DNA of 64,000 nt from Pseudomonas rhizophila (GCF_003033885.1 NZ_CP024081.1:4838230-4902229), one strand, 5' to 3'. Shown: positions 37,532 to 51,422, numbered from the stretch's first letter. The notes: generated by a model from the letters alone, not told the origin. Made by a program: numbers and translations.

Positions 37532-38005
37532 ATGCAGTTCCCACACACACCACAACACACTCAACTTCCGCTGTTCGAGGCGTTCATGGCCCAACCGCTG
37601 GTTCCCGCCCTCAAAGAGGTGATCGAGTCACCTTGGGGCGCCGAGCCCGAAGCCTTCAGCGAACTGTCGTTACGTGGTGCCGCCGGGAACTGCCTGAACC
37701 TGCTGGCGCCGATCCTGCGCGAGCTGAGCCAGGACCAGGACGCTCGCTGGCTGACGCTGATCGCACCACCGGCCAGTGTCACCCAGGCTTGGCTGCGAGA
37801 TGCGGGCCTGAACCGTGAGCGCATCCTGCTGCTACAGCCGCGAGGCACTCAAAGCGCCCAGCAACTGACCTGCGAAGCGTTGCGCCTGGGTCGCAGCCAT
37901 ACGGTGGTCAGTTGGCTCAATCCGTTGACCACAACCGCACGGCAACAGTTGATCAGCGCCGCGCGCACCGGGGACGCACAAAGCCTGAATATTCGATTGG
38001 GCTAA
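37532..38005 (+). CDS. sulA: SOS cell-division inhibitor SulA
   Basis: A 157-residue protein that blocks FtsZ polymerisation during SOS. The SulA/RecA-like core includes FSELSLRGAAGNCLNLLAPILREL and WLTLIAPPASVTQAWLRDAGLNRERILLL, with the later SHTVVSWLNPL. ATG at 37532 is preceded by AAGGAGG. It sits 10 bp after lexA in one operon, the usual Pseudomonas arrangement, so it shares the lexA SOS boxes. Confidence 0.94.
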   Translation: MQFPHTPQHTQLPLFEAFMAQPLVPALKEVIESPWGAEPEAFSELSLRGAAGNCLNLLAPILRELSQDQDARWLTLIAPPASVTQAWLRDAGLNRERILLLQPRGTQSAQQLTCEALRLGRSHTVVSWLNPLTTTARQQLISAARTGDAQSLNIRLG

Positions 38006-38076
38006 AAAACTCAGGGCTTCTCCAGGACAGAGAAGCCGGCCAGGAACACTATCGTCCAAAAAGCCGACAGGCGGGA

Positions 38077-38310
38077 TCAATGAAGAACCCGCGGCCCCTC
38101 TTCCTTGTTGAATTCGCCTTCAACCAGACGACCTGCCATCTGCACGCCCACACTCAACATCGCCTTGGCGACTTCGACGTGCTGGCCTTGCAGGAAGGCC
38201 TTGGCGTCCTCGGAGAAGTTCAAGGTAACCAGAGAACCCTCGTCCTCGGCCCTGCGCAGCTCGATGCGGCCATCAGGAAGTTCGACAATTTCTAGAAAGG
38301 ACGTTGGCAT
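38077..38310 (-). CDS. Conserved small hypothetical protein
   Basis: A 77-residue acidic protein (MPTSFLEIVELPDGRIELRR start, then LVTLNFSEDAKAFLQ and VAKAMLSVGVQMAGRL). No named domain is recognisable. A gene of this type sits beside lexA-sulA in other Pseudomonas genomes, which makes it likely real. It is convergent with sulA and downstream of the DUF6586 gene on the same strand. Confidence 0.75.
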   Translation of the reverse strand: MPTSFLEIVELPDGRIELRRAEDEGSLVTLNFSEDAKAFLQGQHVEVAKAMLSVGVQMAGRLVEGEFNKEEGPRVLH

Positions 38311-38416
38311 AAAAGTCTGTTCTCCACGAAAGGCGAGGATTATATAGTCATCGGCCAGGCTTCGCTCGGGATCTTGACCAAGCGTTATGGGCGAATATTA
38401 CGGATCGGGGGAAAAC

Positions 38417-38941
38417 TCAGCACTCGTTCAGCCCTTCGCGAAAGCGGATTGCCAAGCTCTTGAGGTTCTGACGCCAGCTTTCCAGCTCCTCTCGGCTCAA
38501 TGCCTGCTCGGGCTCTTCTTCGTCCAGATTGACCGCCATGATCAAAGGCTGGGTCACGTCGCCCTTAGGCTTGCGAGGAGCGCGGGGCGGCTCAAACAGT
38601 GCCGCGTGTGCCGCCAACAGTTGCGCCAGCCAGGTTTGCGGGTTGTGCGCCAGCTCGACCATTTCGGCCAGTTCCGGAATGGCGACGGTTTCCAACACCT
38701 CTTGTGTCAACAACAGTTCGGCCCGGGGCGCATTTGCCTGCGGCAGACGGTAGAAACCGGCAATTTCGTGGCAAAGCCCCAACAACGCGCCGTACAGATG
38801 AAACAGCGCTGATTCGCGCCCAGCCTGGGTCAGCGCGGGGGAATTCATCGCACGCCCATCCTCTGCCCTGGCGAGCGCTTCGAGCGACAGGCCGGCAAAA
38901 TAAATTTTCTGATTGGTGCGGGTGTAGAGTTCGTGGGCCAT
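38417..38941 (-). CDS. DUF6586 family protein
   Basis: A 174-residue soluble, mostly helical protein (MAHELYTRTNQKIYFAGLSL start) matching the DUF6586 Pseudomonas family. There is a conserved N-terminal TRTNQKI...LSLEAL segment, an all-alpha core and an acidic linker (DEEEPEQALSREELESW). Function is unknown. It is located between the 77-residue gene and topA, as in P. aeruginosa. Confidence 0.85.
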   Translation of the reverse strand: MAHELYTRTNQKIYFAGLSLEALARAEDGRAMNSPALTQAGRESALFHLYGALLGLCHEIAGFYRLPQANAPRAELLLTQEVLETVAIPELAEMVELAHNPQTWLAQLLAAHAALFEPPRAPRKPKGDVTQPLIMAVNLDEEEPEQALSREELESWRQNLKSLAIRFREGLNEC

Positions 38942-39024
38942 GGCGGCATTCTCCCCAACGAAATAAAAGCTTCACGCAAGGGCGACAGTGTCGTGGAACA
39001 ACCGAGGCCACTGCAAGGCAAAAA

Positions 39025-39068
39025 CAAAAAGGCCGCATGAAAACCTACGGGTTGTCATGCGGCCTTTT
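39025..39068 (-). terminator. Terminator of topA
   Basis: Stem AAAAGGCCGCATGA / TCATGCGGCCTTTT with a loop containing AAACCTACGGGTTG, followed on the minus strand by T-rich sequence. It lies downstream of topA. Confidence 0.88.
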
Positions 39069-39187
39069 GTTGACTTGAGGCTATTGGGACAGCTGCGCCC
39101 GAAATATCGGACTGGTCCAGCGGGAGCAAGCCCCCTCGCCACAGGGAGCCCTAAAGCAAGCCCCCCTCTTCAGACAAGCCTTGGTGA

Positions 39188-41800
39188 TCAGCGCTTGTCT
39201 TCAACCGTCCATTTACCGCCGTCGTAGTACGCCTTCCAGCCGGTTGGCTTGCCGTCGACTTCGGTCTGCACGTACTGCTCCTTGGTCTTGCGGCTGTAAC
39301 GAATCACCGCCGGCCGACCCTCCGGATCCTTCTGCGGAGCTTCGCAGAGGAAATGGTACTTCGGATCGATTTCATCCTTGTGCGGCACGATCTCCAGCAC
39401 CAGCGGCGCACGGGTCTCGCGGTTTTTCGGGAACTGGCTCGCCGCCAGGAACAGGCCGGACGCGCCGTCGCGCAGGATGTAGGTGTCGTTGACCTTCTCG
39501 CACTTGAGTTCAGGCATCTTCACCGGGTCCATCTTCGGCGGCGCCGCGTCACCGCTCTTGAGCAGTTTGCGGGTGTTCTTGCAGGTCGGATTGGTGCAGC
39601 CGAAGAACTTGCCGAAACGGCCGGTCTTGAGCTGCATCTCACTGCCACACTTGTCGCACTCAAGGCTCGGACCTTCATAGCCCTTGATGCGATAGGTGCC
39701 CTCTTCGATCTCGTAACCGGCGCAATCGGGATTGTTACCGCAGATGTGCAGCTTGCGCTTCTCATCCAACAGGTAGGCATCCATCGCTGTGCTGCAGATC
39801 GGGCAGCGGTGCTTGCCGCGCAGCACCAGGGATTCCGATTCACCCTCGTCGTCCGCGGCGATTTCGTCGCCCGGCACCAGGTTGACCGTCGCCTTGCAGC
39901 GCTCCTTGGGAGGCAGACTGTAGCCCGAGCAACCCAGGAACACGCCAGTCGAGGCGGTACGGATCTGCATCGGACGACCACACGTCAGGCATGGGATGTC
40001 GGTCATGACGGGCTGGTTGGCCCGCATGCCGTTCTCGGCACTTTCGGCTACTTCGAGTTTTTTCTTGAAATCGCCATAAAACTCGTCGAGGACGTTTTTC
40101 CAGTCCCGCTCACCCTGGGCCACGTCGTCGAGGTTCTCTTCCATGCCGGCGGTGAAGCCGTAATCCATCAGGTTGGAGAAGCTCTCGGACAAACGTTCGG
40201 TGACGATGTCGCCCATCTTTTCCGAATAGAACCGACGGTTGTGCAGCGCCACGTAACCGCGGTCCTGGATGGTGGAAATGATCGCCGCGTAGGTCGAAGG
40301 ACGACCGATGCCACGCTTTTCCATTTCCTTGACCAGGCTGGCTTCCGAATAACGGGCCGGCGGCTTGGTGAAGTGCTGGGTCGGATCAAGCTTGATCAGC
40401 TTCATCACATCGCCCTGGGCCATGTCTGGCAGGACGTCGTCGTCACCCGGCTTGGTGATTTGCGGCATGACGCGGGTGTAGCCGTCGAACTTCAGGATGC
40501 GGCCCTTGGCGCGCAGCTCGAAGTCGCCAGCACCGACGGTGACCGTGGTCGACAGGTATTGCGCCGGCAGCATCTGGCAGGCCAGGAACTGGCGCCAGAT
40601 CAGCTCGTAGAGGCGCTCGGCATCGCGCTCCATGCCCGACAGCTTGCTTGGCTCGGTGTTGGCATCGGAGGGACGAATCGCTTCGTGAGCCTCTTGTGCG
40701 CCTTCCTTGCTGCTGTAGACGTTCGGCGTCTCCGGCAGGTATTTCTTGCCGAACTCGCATTCTATATAAGTGCGCGCCATTGTCACGGCATCGGCCGAGA
40801 GGTTGGTCGAGTCGGTACGCATGTACGTGATGTAGCCCGCTTCGTACAAACGCTGGGCCATCATCATGGTTTTCTTCACGCCGAAACCCAGGCGGTTGCT
40901 CGCTGCCTGTTGCAACGTGGAGGTGATGAACGGTGCCGACGGCTTGCTGCTGGTCGGCTTGTCTTCACGCTTGACGATGCTGTAGCTGGAAGCCTTGAGC
41001 TTCTCCAACGCAGCCATGGCCTGGGCTTCGTTGAGCGGCTTGAAGGCTTCACCCTTCTCACGGGCCACGTCGAAGCGCACGGTGGCGCCCTTGGCGGTGC
41101 CGAGGTCGGCGTGGACTTCCCAGTATTCTTCAGGGATGAACGCACGGATCTCCCGCTCGCGCTCCACCACCAGCTTCACGGCGACCGACTGCACACGCCC
41201 GGCCGACAGGCCACGGGCGATCTTGGCCCACAGCAGAGGCGAGACCATGTAGCCCACCACGCGATCAAGGAAGCGCCGCGCCTGTTGGGCGTTGACCCGA
41301 TCGATGTCCAGCTCGCCTGGCTGGGAGAAGGCCTCCTGGATGGCCTTCTTGGTGATTTCGTTGAACACCACGCGCTTGTAGCGGCTGTCATCCCCACCGA
41401 TGGCTTCGCGCAGGTGCCAGGCAATGGCTTCCCCTTCGCGGTCCAAGTCCGTCGCCAGATAGATGGTGTCGGCATCCTTGGCGAGCCGACGCAGTTCTTC
41501 GATGACCTTTTCCTTGCCCGGGAGGATCTCGTACTTGGCTTTCCAGCCGTGTTCCGGATCAACCCCCATGCGCGAGACCAGCTGCTTGCGCGCCTTGTCC
41601 TTGGGCGACAGCGCCGGCGCTTCACCGGCAGCAGCCTTGCCGCGCTTGGCGGCTGGCTCCTTGCTGGCGCTAGCCGAACCGCTGGTGGGCAGGTCTCGGA
41701 TATGGCCGATACTCGACTTCACCACGTATTGGTTGCCCAGATACTTGTTGATGGTCTTGGCCTTAGCCGGGGATTCCACAATGACCAGCGATTTGCCCAT
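39188..41800 (-). CDS. topA: DNA topoisomerase I
   Basis: An 870-residue type IA topoisomerase that relaxes negative supercoils. The TOPRIM domain starts [20 protein letters not shown] (3-22) with the acidic DLDREGE. The catalytic tyrosine is in [12 protein letters not shown] (about residue 326). Four-cysteine zinc motifs follow in the last 270 residues ([27 protein letters not shown]). A lysine/alanine-rich insert ([19 protein letters not shown]) occurs near residue 45-63, as in other pseudomonads. Confidence 0.98.
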   Translation of the reverse strand: MGKSLVIVESPAKAKTINKYLGNQYVVKSSIGHIRDLPTSGSASASKEPAAKRGKAAAGEAPALSPKDKARKQLVSRMGVDPEHGWKAKYEILPGKEKVIEELRRLAKDADTIYLATDLDREGEAIAWHLREAIGGDDSRYKRVVFNEITKKAIQEAFSQPGELDIDRVNAQQARRFLDRVVGYMVSPLLWAKIARGLSAGRVQSVAVKLVVEREREIRAFIPEEYWEVHADLGTAKGATVRFDVAREKGEAFKPLNEAQAMAALEKLKASSYSIVKREDKPTSSKPSAPFITSTLQQAASNRLGFGVKKTMMMAQRLYEAGYITYMRTDSTNLSADAVTMARTYIECEFGKKYLPETPNVYSSKEGAQEAHEAIRPSDANTEPSKLSGMERDAERLYELIWRQFLACQMLPAQYLSTTVTVGAGDFELRAKGRILKFDGYTRVMPQITKPGDDDVLPDMAQGDVMKLIKLDPTQHFTKPPARYSEASLVKEMEKRGIGRPSTYAAIISTIQDRGYVALHNRRFYSEKMGDIVTERLSESFSNLMDYGFTAGMEENLDDVAQGERDWKNVLDEFYGDFKKKLEVAESAENGMRANQPVMTDIPCLTCGRPMQIRTASTGVFLGCSGYSLPPKERCKATVNLVPGDEIAADDEGESESLVLRGKHRCPICSTAMDAYLLDEKRKLHICGNNPDCAGYEIEEGTYRIKGYEGPSLECDKCGSEMQLKTGRFGKFFGCTNPTCKNTRKLLKSGDAAPPKMDPVKMPELKCEKVNDTYILRDGASGLFLAASQFPKNRETRAPLVLEIVPHKDEIDPKYHFLCEAPQKDPEGRPAVIRYSRKTKEQYVQTEVDGKPTGWKAYYDGGKWTVEDKR

Positions 41801-41915
41801 GGATCAGAAAATTCCTGAATTCTAAAAAGTGAAAGGCGGTTGGCGCCTGACGCGGCACCGCTATATATAGTGGCTGCAAGGTGAGGTCAAGCGCAGGGTT
41901 GCCCCGGTATCGGCC

Positions 41916-42152
41916 TCAAGGCTTGGAAAAAAGGCTCTCTTCGGCCTGCACCAAAGCAAAGCGTGGCACCTGCTCGCCGTCAACTTCGACAGACTCCTGG
42001 AACATGCTCAACGGTCGCACCCAAAAGCCGTAATCGCCATACAGGGCTTGATAGAAGACCACTTCTTCCTCGGTCTCGGAATGCCGCGCGATGCTGAATA
42101 CGCGGTACTGCGGACCTTTGTAATGTTGGTAGAGCCCAGGTTGTATCGGCAT
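41916..42152 (-). CDS. DUF1653 family protein
   Basis: A 78-residue protein. DUF1653 markers are PGLYQHYKGPQYRVFSIARHSETEEEVVFYQALYG followed by WVRPLSMFQE. The function is unknown. ATG at 42152 (MPIQPGLYQHY) is preferred over an in-frame upstream start because a GAGGG site lies eight bases away and the family begins here. It lies between topA and fadA on the same strand. Confidence 0.9.
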   Translation of the reverse strand: MPIQPGLYQHYKGPQYRVFSIARHSETEEEVVFYQALYGDYGFWVRPLSMFQESVEVDGEQVPRFALVQAEESLFSKP

Positions 42153-42212
42153 GCTTCGGCCCTCGCTCAAATATTTTTTAAATAAAAACAAAATCTTTTT
42201 TTTCTAAACCCG

Positions 42213-42244
42213 GAAAAACAAAAACCGGGGCACTTGGCCCCGGC
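42213..42244 (-). terminator. Terminator of fadBA
   Basis: Stem CCGGGG (42225-42230) / CCCCGG (42238-42243). The minus strand continues TTTTTGTTTTT. Confidence 0.88.
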
Positions 42245-42261
42245 TTCCATCGACGTAACGC

Positions 42262-43452
<1,191 letters not shown>

Positions 43453-43467
43453 CTAGTCGTTGGGCGC

Positions 43468-45615
43468 TTAACCGAAGAAGCTCTGGCCGTTCTTGGCCAT
43501 TTCACGCAGCTTCGCGGTCGGGTGGTACAGCGCGCCCAAATCAGCGTACTGGTCTGCCAGGGCAACGAACTCGGCCACACCGATCGAATCGATGTAGCGC
43601 AGCGCACCGCCACGGAATGGAGGGAAACCGATACCGTAGACCAGACCCATGTCGGCTTCGGCGGCGGTTTCAACAATGCCGTCTTCCAGGCAACGCACGG
43701 TTTCAAGGCACAGCGGGATCATCATCCAGTTGATGATGTCCTCGTCGGTGACTTCGCGCTGCTCGTAGACGATCGGCTTGAGCACTTCCAGCACCGACGA
43801 GTCGGCCACTTTCTTCTGCTTACCGCGCTTGTCGGTCTCGTAGGCGTAGAAGCCCTTGCCGTTCTTCTGGCCCAGGCGCTTGGCTTCGTAGAGCACGTCG
43901 ACGGCCGACCGGCGGTCGTCTTTCATGCGGTCCGGGAAGCCTTCAGCCATGACATCGCGACCATGGTGGCCGGTATCGATGCCGACCACGTCCATCAGGT
44001 ACGCAGGGCCCATCGGCCAGCCGAATTTTTCCATGATCTTGTCGATGCGCACAAAGTCCACACCAGCGCTGACCAGCTTGGCGAAACCGCCGAAGTACGG
44101 GAACAGAACGCGGTTGACCAAAAAGCCCGGGCAGTCGTTGACGACGATCGGGTTCTTGCCCATTTTCTTGGCGTAGGCCACGGTGGTGGCGATCGCTTGT
44201 TCGCTGGACTTCTCGCCACGGATCACTTCCACCAGCGGCATCATGTGCACCGGGTTGAAGAAGTGCATGCCGACGAAGTTTTCCGGACGCTTGAGGGCCT
44301 TGGCCAGCAGCGAGATGGAAATGGTCGAGGTGTTCGAAGCGAGGATGGTGTCCTCTTTGACCTTGTCTTCGACTTCAGCCAGTACCGCCTGCTTGACCTT
44401 CGGGTTCTCGACAACGGCTTCGACCACCAGGTCGACATGGCCGAAATCGCCGTAAGACAAGGTCGGACGAATGCCGTTGAGCACTTCGGCCATCTTCGCC
44501 GCGGTCATGCGACCTTTATCGACGCGGCCAACCAGCAGCTTGGCCGCCTCGGCCAGGCCTTGCTCGATACCGTGCTCGTTGATGTCTTTCATCAGGATCG
44601 GCGTGCCTTTGGACGCCGACTGATAGGCGATACCGCCACCCATGATACCGGCGCCGAGTACGGCGGCCTGCTTCACGTCACGGGCGATTTCGTCGTAGGC
44701 CTTGGCCTTTTTCTTCAGTTCCTGGTCATTGAGGAACAGACCGATCAGGCTTTGTGCAGCCGAGGTCTTGGCCAGTTTGACGAAGCCGGCGGCTTCGACT
44801 TCCAGGGCCTTGTCGCGACCGAAGTTCGCGGCTTTCTGGATGGTCTTGATCGCTTCGACCGGCGCCGGGTAGTTCGGGCCTGCTTGACCTGCGACGAAAC
44901 CCTTGGCGGTTTCGAAAGCCATCATTTGTTCGATGGCATTGAGCTTGAGCTTTTCCAGCTTCGGCTGGCGCTTGGCCTTGTAGCCGAACTCGCCACTGAT
45001 GGCGCGCTTGATCGTTTCGAGGGCCGCTTCCTGGAGTTTGCCTGGCTCGACCACGGCATCCACGGCGCCGACTTTCAGTGCGTCTTCAGCACGGTTTTCC
45101 TTGCCGGCGGCAATCCACTCGATGGCGTTGTCGGCACCGATCAGGCGCGGCAGACGCACGGTACCGCCAAAGCCTGGGTAGATGCCCAGCTTGACTTCCG
45201 GCAGGCCGATCTTGGCCGTGCTGGACATGACGCGGTAATCCGCTGCCAGGCACATCTCAAGGCCGCCACCCAGGGCGATGCCATTGATGGCCGCGACGGT
45301 CGGTACGTTGAGGTCTTCGAAGTCGCTAAAAATACGGTTCGCTTCGAGGTTGCCAGCGATCAGTTCGGCATCGGGCAGCTTGAAGTTATCGACGAATTCG
45401 GTGATGTCGGCGCCGACGATGAAGACGTCCTTGCCGCTGCTGACGATCACACCCTTGATCGAAGCATCTGCCTTGATAGTGTCCACAGCCTGACGCAGTT
45501 CATTCAGGGTTAGACGGTTGAACTTGTTGACGGACTCACCCTTGAGATCGAACTTCAGTTCGACGATGCCACTTTCAAGAGCCTTAACCGTGATGGCTTT
45601 ACCTTCGTAAATCAT
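43468..45615 (-). CDS. fadB: Fatty-acid oxidation complex alpha subunit FadB
   Basis: A 715-residue bifunctional protein. The enoyl-CoA hydratase/isomerase domain (about 1-190, [19 protein letters not shown] and [15 protein letters not shown] with the catalytic Glu region) precedes a 3-hydroxyacyl-CoA dehydrogenase domain ([19 protein letters not shown] site near 320; [15 protein letters not shown]). ATG at 45615 (MIYEGKAI) is the family start. A double PsrA-type operator lies 151 bp upstream. Confidence 0.97.
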   Translation of the reverse strand: MIYEGKAITVKALESGIVELKFDLKGESVNKFNRLTLNELRQAVDTIKADASIKGVIVSSGKDVFIVGADITEFVDNFKLPDAELIAGNLEANRIFSDFEDLNVPTVAAINGIALGGGLEMCLAADYRVMSSTAKIGLPEVKLGIYPGFGGTVRLPRLIGADNAIEWIAAGKENRAEDALKVGAVDAVVEPGKLQEAALETIKRAISGEFGYKAKRQPKLEKLKLNAIEQMMAFETAKGFVAGQAGPNYPAPVEAIKTIQKAANFGRDKALEVEAAGFVKLAKTSAAQSLIGLFLNDQELKKKAKAYDEIARDVKQAAVLGAGIMGGGIAYQSASKGTPILMKDINEHGIEQGLAEAAKLLVGRVDKGRMTAAKMAEVLNGIRPTLSYGDFGHVDLVVEAVVENPKVKQAVLAEVEDKVKEDTILASNTSTISISLLAKALKRPENFVGMHFFNPVHMMPLVEVIRGEKSSEQAIATTVAYAKKMGKNPIVVNDCPGFLVNRVLFPYFGGFAKLVSAGVDFVRIDKIMEKFGWPMGPAYLMDVVGIDTGHHGRDVMAEGFPDRMKDDRRSAVDVLYEAKRLGQKNGKGFYAYETDKRGKQKKVADSSVLEVLKPIVYEQREVTDEDIINWMMIPLCLETVRCLEDGIVETAAEADMGLVYGIGFPPFRGGALRYIDSIGVAEFVALADQYADLGALYHPTAKLREMAKNGQSFFG

Positions 45616-45765
45616 CAACTGATCTCCACGATATGGAAGCTGAACAGTACACGTTGAACGCTGACTGCTGGTTCGGCATTGACGTTTACCGCCGATGCTA
45701 CGCCAATCCGCCAGGCACACCCGTCAACGCGATAGTCGGGGTTCTGTAGGAACGTTCGGAAAATA

Positions 45766-45792
45766 CAAACGCTCAATTCATACGCCCGTTTG
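45766..45792. promoter_or_regulatory. Putative double PsrA operator of fadBA
   Basis: CAAAC-GCTC-AATTC (45766-45779) and CATAC-GCCC-GTTTG (45779-45792) overlap by one base, the same 27-bp layout as the operator of psrA. The outer half-sites are exact and the inner ones degenerate; 17 of 27 positions match 36688-36714. fadBA is a known direct PsrA target in P. aeruginosa. Confidence 0.65.
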
Positions 45793-45919
45793 ATTTGGGT
45801 ATGCCACCTTCACGGAATTTCCGACAATTGTCAATCGCCCTAAACAGGGGCTTGAACGCGACTTCCCGGTCATTTGCGTACCGCACGGATCCGCAACACG
45901 GCGCTGCATGTACAGCCAT

Positions 45920-46100
45920 TCATAGGATCAATAATTAGAAAAGTCGCCCTAATTCCAAGCGCGCTGGATTCAACCGACTACTCTGTCGGGAGCGCGATTG
46001 AAGATTTTGAGCAAAGGACGTTACGAACGAACGTCCGGATAGGCGTTTTGATTACCGGCCTGCCTGGCCAACCCGCCCGATGAGACTGTCGGGCTTTTTT
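45920..46100 (+). ncRNA. Candidate structured small RNA
   Basis: There is no open frame. Consecutive hairpins are CGCGCT (45960-45965) / AGCGCG (45991-45996) enclosing CCGA/TCGG; a perfect 7-bp stem GGACGTT (46016-46022) / AACGTCC (46030-46036); GGCC..GGCC near 46058-46069; and an intrinsic terminator. The 5' end is a guess. This looks like an Hfq-type intergenic sRNA. I cannot identify the family. Confidence 0.5.
46075..46100 (+). terminator. Intrinsic terminator of the sRNA candidate
   Basis: GCCCGA (46075-46080) / TCGGGC (46089-46094) followed by six T. No protein gene upstream on this strand would need it. Confidence 0.85.
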
Positions 46101-46105
46101 ATGCC

Positions 46106-46543
46106 TCAGGCCAGCGCCTTGAGCACCGCGCAAATATCCTGCAACACAGCGGCTTCGCCCTTCTCGCCCCAATATAAGGCGATCATTTGCCCGTCGGCCT
46201 CGATTTTGTAGACGTTGGCTGGCAATTTTTCGAAATGATTGAGCAACGACTCATCCTGGCAGACTTCGCGCCACTGATTGACCCATACGCCCGGCGCTGT
46301 TTGCCAGTAGGTCCAGATAGCCGGCTGCTTGCCCCGTCGGGGCCGATGGTACTGGGCGCAGGGGTTTGGCGCCTGCTGCCCGAGCCAGTGGGGCCACTCC
46401 TGCGGAGCCAGTTGCATGGCCAGGCCAAGGCGTCGCGCCTCCATGCGCAACGCCATGCGACCGCTCTGAACACGGGACGGGCGCAACCATGCCAGGGGGC
46501 TTAATACCACCAACAGGATTGACACCACTATCCAGACCGTCAT
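46106..46543 (-). CDS. Membrane-anchored hypothetical protein
   Basis: A 145-residue protein with an N-terminal TM (about 3-20, VWIVVSILLVVLSPLAWL) and a cytosolic or periplasmic basic helix (MALRMEARRLGLAMQLAPQEW). A C-terminal domain follows with WTYWQTAPGVWVNQW and EADGQMIALYWGEKGEAAVL. No named family is recognised. A gene in this position between fadB and the universal stress gene occurs in other pseudomonads. Confidence 0.78.
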   Translation of the reverse strand: MTVWIVVSILLVVLSPLAWLRPSRVQSGRMALRMEARRLGLAMQLAPQEWPHWLGQQAPNPCAQYHRPRRGKQPAIWTYWQTAPGVWVNQWREVCQDESLLNHFEKLPANVYKIEADGQMIALYWGEKGEAAVLQDICAVLKALA

Positions 46544-46653
46544 ATTCGTACTCCCCGAATTCTGATGAGCCCATTGACGATTGACCCACGTCGCCGTCGA
46601 TGCGCTTGAAACCAGCCATACTTACCGTATCGCAATTCTCTGGAGTGCCTTCC

Positions 46654-47094
46654 ATGTACTACGAACACGTCCTGGTCGCCGTCGACCTCACTGAAGAATG
46701 TGATCCCGTCGTCAAGCGTGCTCTGGCCCTTTGCGAAGGTCGAGACACCAAACTGTCGCTGGTTCACATCGTCGAACCCATGGCCATGGCCTTCGGTGGT
46801 GATGTGCCGATGGACCTTTCCCAGTTGCAACAACAACAATTCGATCAAGCCAAGGAACGCCTTGACCGGCTGATCGTGAAATACCCCGCCCTGAAAAAGG
46901 AATACAGCCACCTGACCTACGGCCAGCCGCGTCAGGAGATCCATCACCTGGCCAAGGAACAGGGTTGCGACCTGATCGTCGTGGGCAGCCATGGCCGTCA
47001 TGGCCTGGCACTGCTGTTGGGCTCTACAGCCAACGACGTGCTGCATGGCGCGCCTTGCGATGTGCTCGCGGTGCATCTGGTCAAGCGCACATAA
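46654..47094 (+). CDS. Universal stress protein UspA family
   Basis: A 146-residue cytosolic Usp domain. It begins YEHVLVAVDLTEECDPVV and ends with the nucleotide-binding GSHGRHGLALLLGSTANDVLHGAPCDVLAVH (G-2x-G-9x-G-S type). ATP-binding class members act in stress survival. ATG at 46654 follows GGAGTGCCTTCC. Confidence 0.93.
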   Translation: MYYEHVLVAVDLTEECDPVVKRALALCEGRDTKLSLVHIVEPMAMAFGGDVPMDLSQLQQQQFDQAKERLDRLIVKYPALKKEYSHLTYGQPRQEIHHLAKEQGCDLIVVGSHGRHGLALLLGSTANDVLHGAPCDVLAVHLVKRT

Positions 47095-47103
47095 AACCTA
47101 AAC

Positions 47104-47195
47104 CTGTGGGAGCGAGCCTGCTCGCGATAGCGTTGGGTCAGCCAATACCCATATTACTGACCCACCGCTATCGCGAGCAGGCTCGCTCCCACAGG
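47104..47195. repeat. REP doublet
   Basis: Inverted REP pair between convergent usp and uup. Confidence 0.9.
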
Positions 47196-47262
47196 GGAAT
47201 AGCGTTTCAAATAGAAATCCCGGCGTTCATCTCTGAGCACCGGGATTCTTTACAACAGTGGA

Positions 47263-49182
<1,920 letters not shown>

Positions 49183-49396
49183 GAGCTTCTCCAAAAACCG
49201 GGCGCGCATTCTACCTGAGATGAGGCCTCAGAAGTCCGCCAATTTCGCCCTCGAAGCACTCTGCATAACAAATGTTGCGAACTTGCGCGGATGACCCCGC
49301 AAAGCTTTCGCCCATTGCTGGCAAAAGGCTAAGCTACAGACAGTTACCCTGGGTCAAACCTTGGGCTTGTCATGTTTTTTTCTGCCCGGACGTATC

Positions 49397-51325
49397 ATGC
49401 GCAGTCGCCTTTTCAGTGTTTTATCTTGCTTGTTTGTATGTGCCACTGCCGTTCAAACCGCCCAGGCGGTGGATATCTCCACCCAGCGTCAGTATTACGA
49501 TGAAGCCAAGCGTGCCTTGGCCAAAGGTGATTCCGGCCCCTATTTTCGCTACAGCCAGGCCCTGCGTGACTATCCGCTGGAACCCTACCTGGCCTACGAC
49601 GAATTGACCGCTCGCCTCAAGAGCGCCAGTAATGCCGAAATCGAGAAATTTCTCGCCGAACATGGCGACCTGCCCCAGGCCAACTGGATGAAGCTGCGCT
49701 GGTTGCGCTGGCTGGCCGACCGTGGCGATTGGGCGACCTTCGTCAAGTACTACGACCCCAAGCTCAACTTCACCGAACTGGACTGCCTCAACGCCCAGTA
49801 TCAGCTCAGTCATGGCCTCAAGGCCGAAGGCTACGCCAACACCGAAAAGCTTTGGCTCACCGGCAAATCCCAACCGGCCGCGTGTGATGCGCTGTTCGGC
49901 CTGTGGGCGACCCAGGGTCAACTGACTGAACAGAAGCGCTGGGAGCGCGCCAAACTGGCCGCCCAGGCCCGCAATTATCCACTGGCTAAAAGCCTGATCA
50001 GCGGCCTGAGCACCCTCGCCCCTCGCGGCCAACTGCTGATAGACGTGGCGCAAAAACCGGAACTGCTCAATCAGCCATCGCGTTTCCGTCCGGCCGATGA
50101 GCCGATGGCCGATATCGTCAGCCTCGGCTTGCGGCGCCTGGCCCGTCAGGATCCAGAGAAAGCCATGGCGCTGTTGGACGGCTACGCCAGCACCATGCAT
50201 TTTTCCAAGCCTGAGAAAGTCGCCATCGCCCGGGAAATTGGCCTGACCCTGGCCAAGCGTTTCGACAGTCGCGCCTTGGGCGTGATGACAAAATATGACC
50301 CGGAACTGCGCGACGATACCGTCTCGGAATGGCGCTTGCGCCTGCTGTTGCGCCTGGCCCGCTGGGACGACGCCTATGAGTTGACCCGCCGCCTGCCCGA
50401 GACGCTGGCCAGCACCAGTCGCTGGCGTTACTGGCAGGCCCGCAGCCTGGAGCTGGCGCAGCCTCAGAATCCCGAGGCGCTGACGCTTTACAAGCATCTG
50501 GCCCGTGAGCGGGACTTCTACGGTTTCCTGGCCGCCGATCGTTCTCAATCGCCCTATTCGCTCAACAACAAGCCGCTGGTGATGAGCCAGGCGCTGATCA
50601 ATAAAGTGCGCAACACACCGGGTATTCGTCGGGCCCTGGAGTTTCATGCCCGGGGTCAGATCGTCGACGGTCGCCGCGAGTGGTATCACGTCACTCGCCA
50701 CTTCAACCGGGACGAGATGGTCGCCCAGGCGAAACTGGCCTACGACCTGAAATGGTACTTCCCGGCGATCCGCACCATCAGCCAGGCCAAGTATTGGGAT
50801 GACCTGGATATTCGCTTCCCAATGGCCTACCGCGACACTCTGGTGCGTGAAGCCAAGGTTCGCGGCCTGCATTCAAGCTGGGTGTTCGCCATCACTCGAC
50901 AGGAAAGTGCCTTCATGGAAGATGCGCGCTCCGGTGTTGGCGCCAGCGGCCTGATGCAGTTGATGCCGGCCACCGCCAAGGAGACCGCGCGCAAGTTCAA
51001 CATCCCGCTGGCCTCGCCCAAGCAAGTGCTGAACCCGGACAAGAACATCCAGCTGGGCGCGGCGTACCTGAGCCAGGTTCACAGCCAGTTCAACGGCAAC
51101 CGCGTCCTGGCCTCCGCCGCCTACAACGCCGGCCCTGGTCGGGTGCGCCAGTGGCTGCGCGGTGCCGACCACCTGAGCTTCGATGTCTGGGTCGAAAGCA
51201 TCCCCTTCGACGAAACCCGGCAATACGTGCAGAACGTGTTGTCGTACTCGGTGATCTACGGCCAGAAACTCAACTCGCCGCAACCGCTGGTGGACTGGCA
51301 TGAGCGCTATTTTGATGATCAGTGA
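49397..51325 (+). CDS. slt: Soluble lytic murein transglycosylase Slt
   Basis: A 642-residue periplasmic enzyme that cleaves glycan strands to anhydromuropeptides. The signal peptide (about 1-23, FSVLSCLFVCATAVQTAQA) precedes a superhelical U/L domain of about 420 residues. The C-terminal goose-lysozyme-like domain has catalytic Glu about 503 in TRQESAF, then ASGLMQLMPATAKETA and AAYNAGPGRV. ATG at 49397 gives a proper signal peptide; an upstream ATG at 49370 would add nine residues. Confidence 0.95.
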   Translation: MRSRLFSVLSCLFVCATAVQTAQAVDISTQRQYYDEAKRALAKGDSGPYFRYSQALRDYPLEPYLAYDELTARLKSASNAEIEKFLAEHGDLPQANWMKLRWLRWLADRGDWATFVKYYDPKLNFTELDCLNAQYQLSHGLKAEGYANTEKLWLTGKSQPAACDALFGLWATQGQLTEQKRWERAKLAAQARNYPLAKSLISGLSTLAPRGQLLIDVAQKPELLNQPSRFRPADEPMADIVSLGLRRLARQDPEKAMALLDGYASTMHFSKPEKVAIAREIGLTLAKRFDSRALGVMTKYDPELRDDTVSEWRLRLLLRLARWDDAYELTRRLPETLASTSRWRYWQARSLELAQPQNPEALTLYKHLARERDFYGFLAADRSQSPYSLNNKPLVMSQALINKVRNTPGIRRALEFHARGQIVDGRREWYHVTRHFNRDEMVAQAKLAYDLKWYFPAIRTISQAKYWDDLDIRFPMAYRDTLVREAKVRGLHSSWVFAITRQESAFMEDARSGVGASGLMQLMPATAKETARKFNIPLASPKQVLNPDKNIQLGAAYLSQVHSQFNGNRVLASAAYNAGPGRVRQWLRGADHLSFDVWVESIPFDETRQYVQNVLSYSVIYGQKLNSPQPLVDWHERYFDDQ

Positions 51326-51369
51326 GTGGGCAGCAGCAAGCCATAGGCTTCAAGCGGCAAGTTGTTCCT

Positions 51370-51408
51370 GAAAAAATGCCCGCATCTTTCGATGCGGGCA
51401 TTTTTTTG
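51370..51408 (+). terminator. Terminator of slt
   Basis: Stem AAAAAATGCCCGCATC / GATGCGGGCATTTTTT with a TTTC loop, potentially bidirectional. Confidence 0.93.
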
Positions 51409-51422
51409 CTCGGTTGCAGACC

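Noticed and set aside
39353..41818. 821-codon open frame on the plus strand
   Set aside because: Antisense to topA and without recognisable domains.
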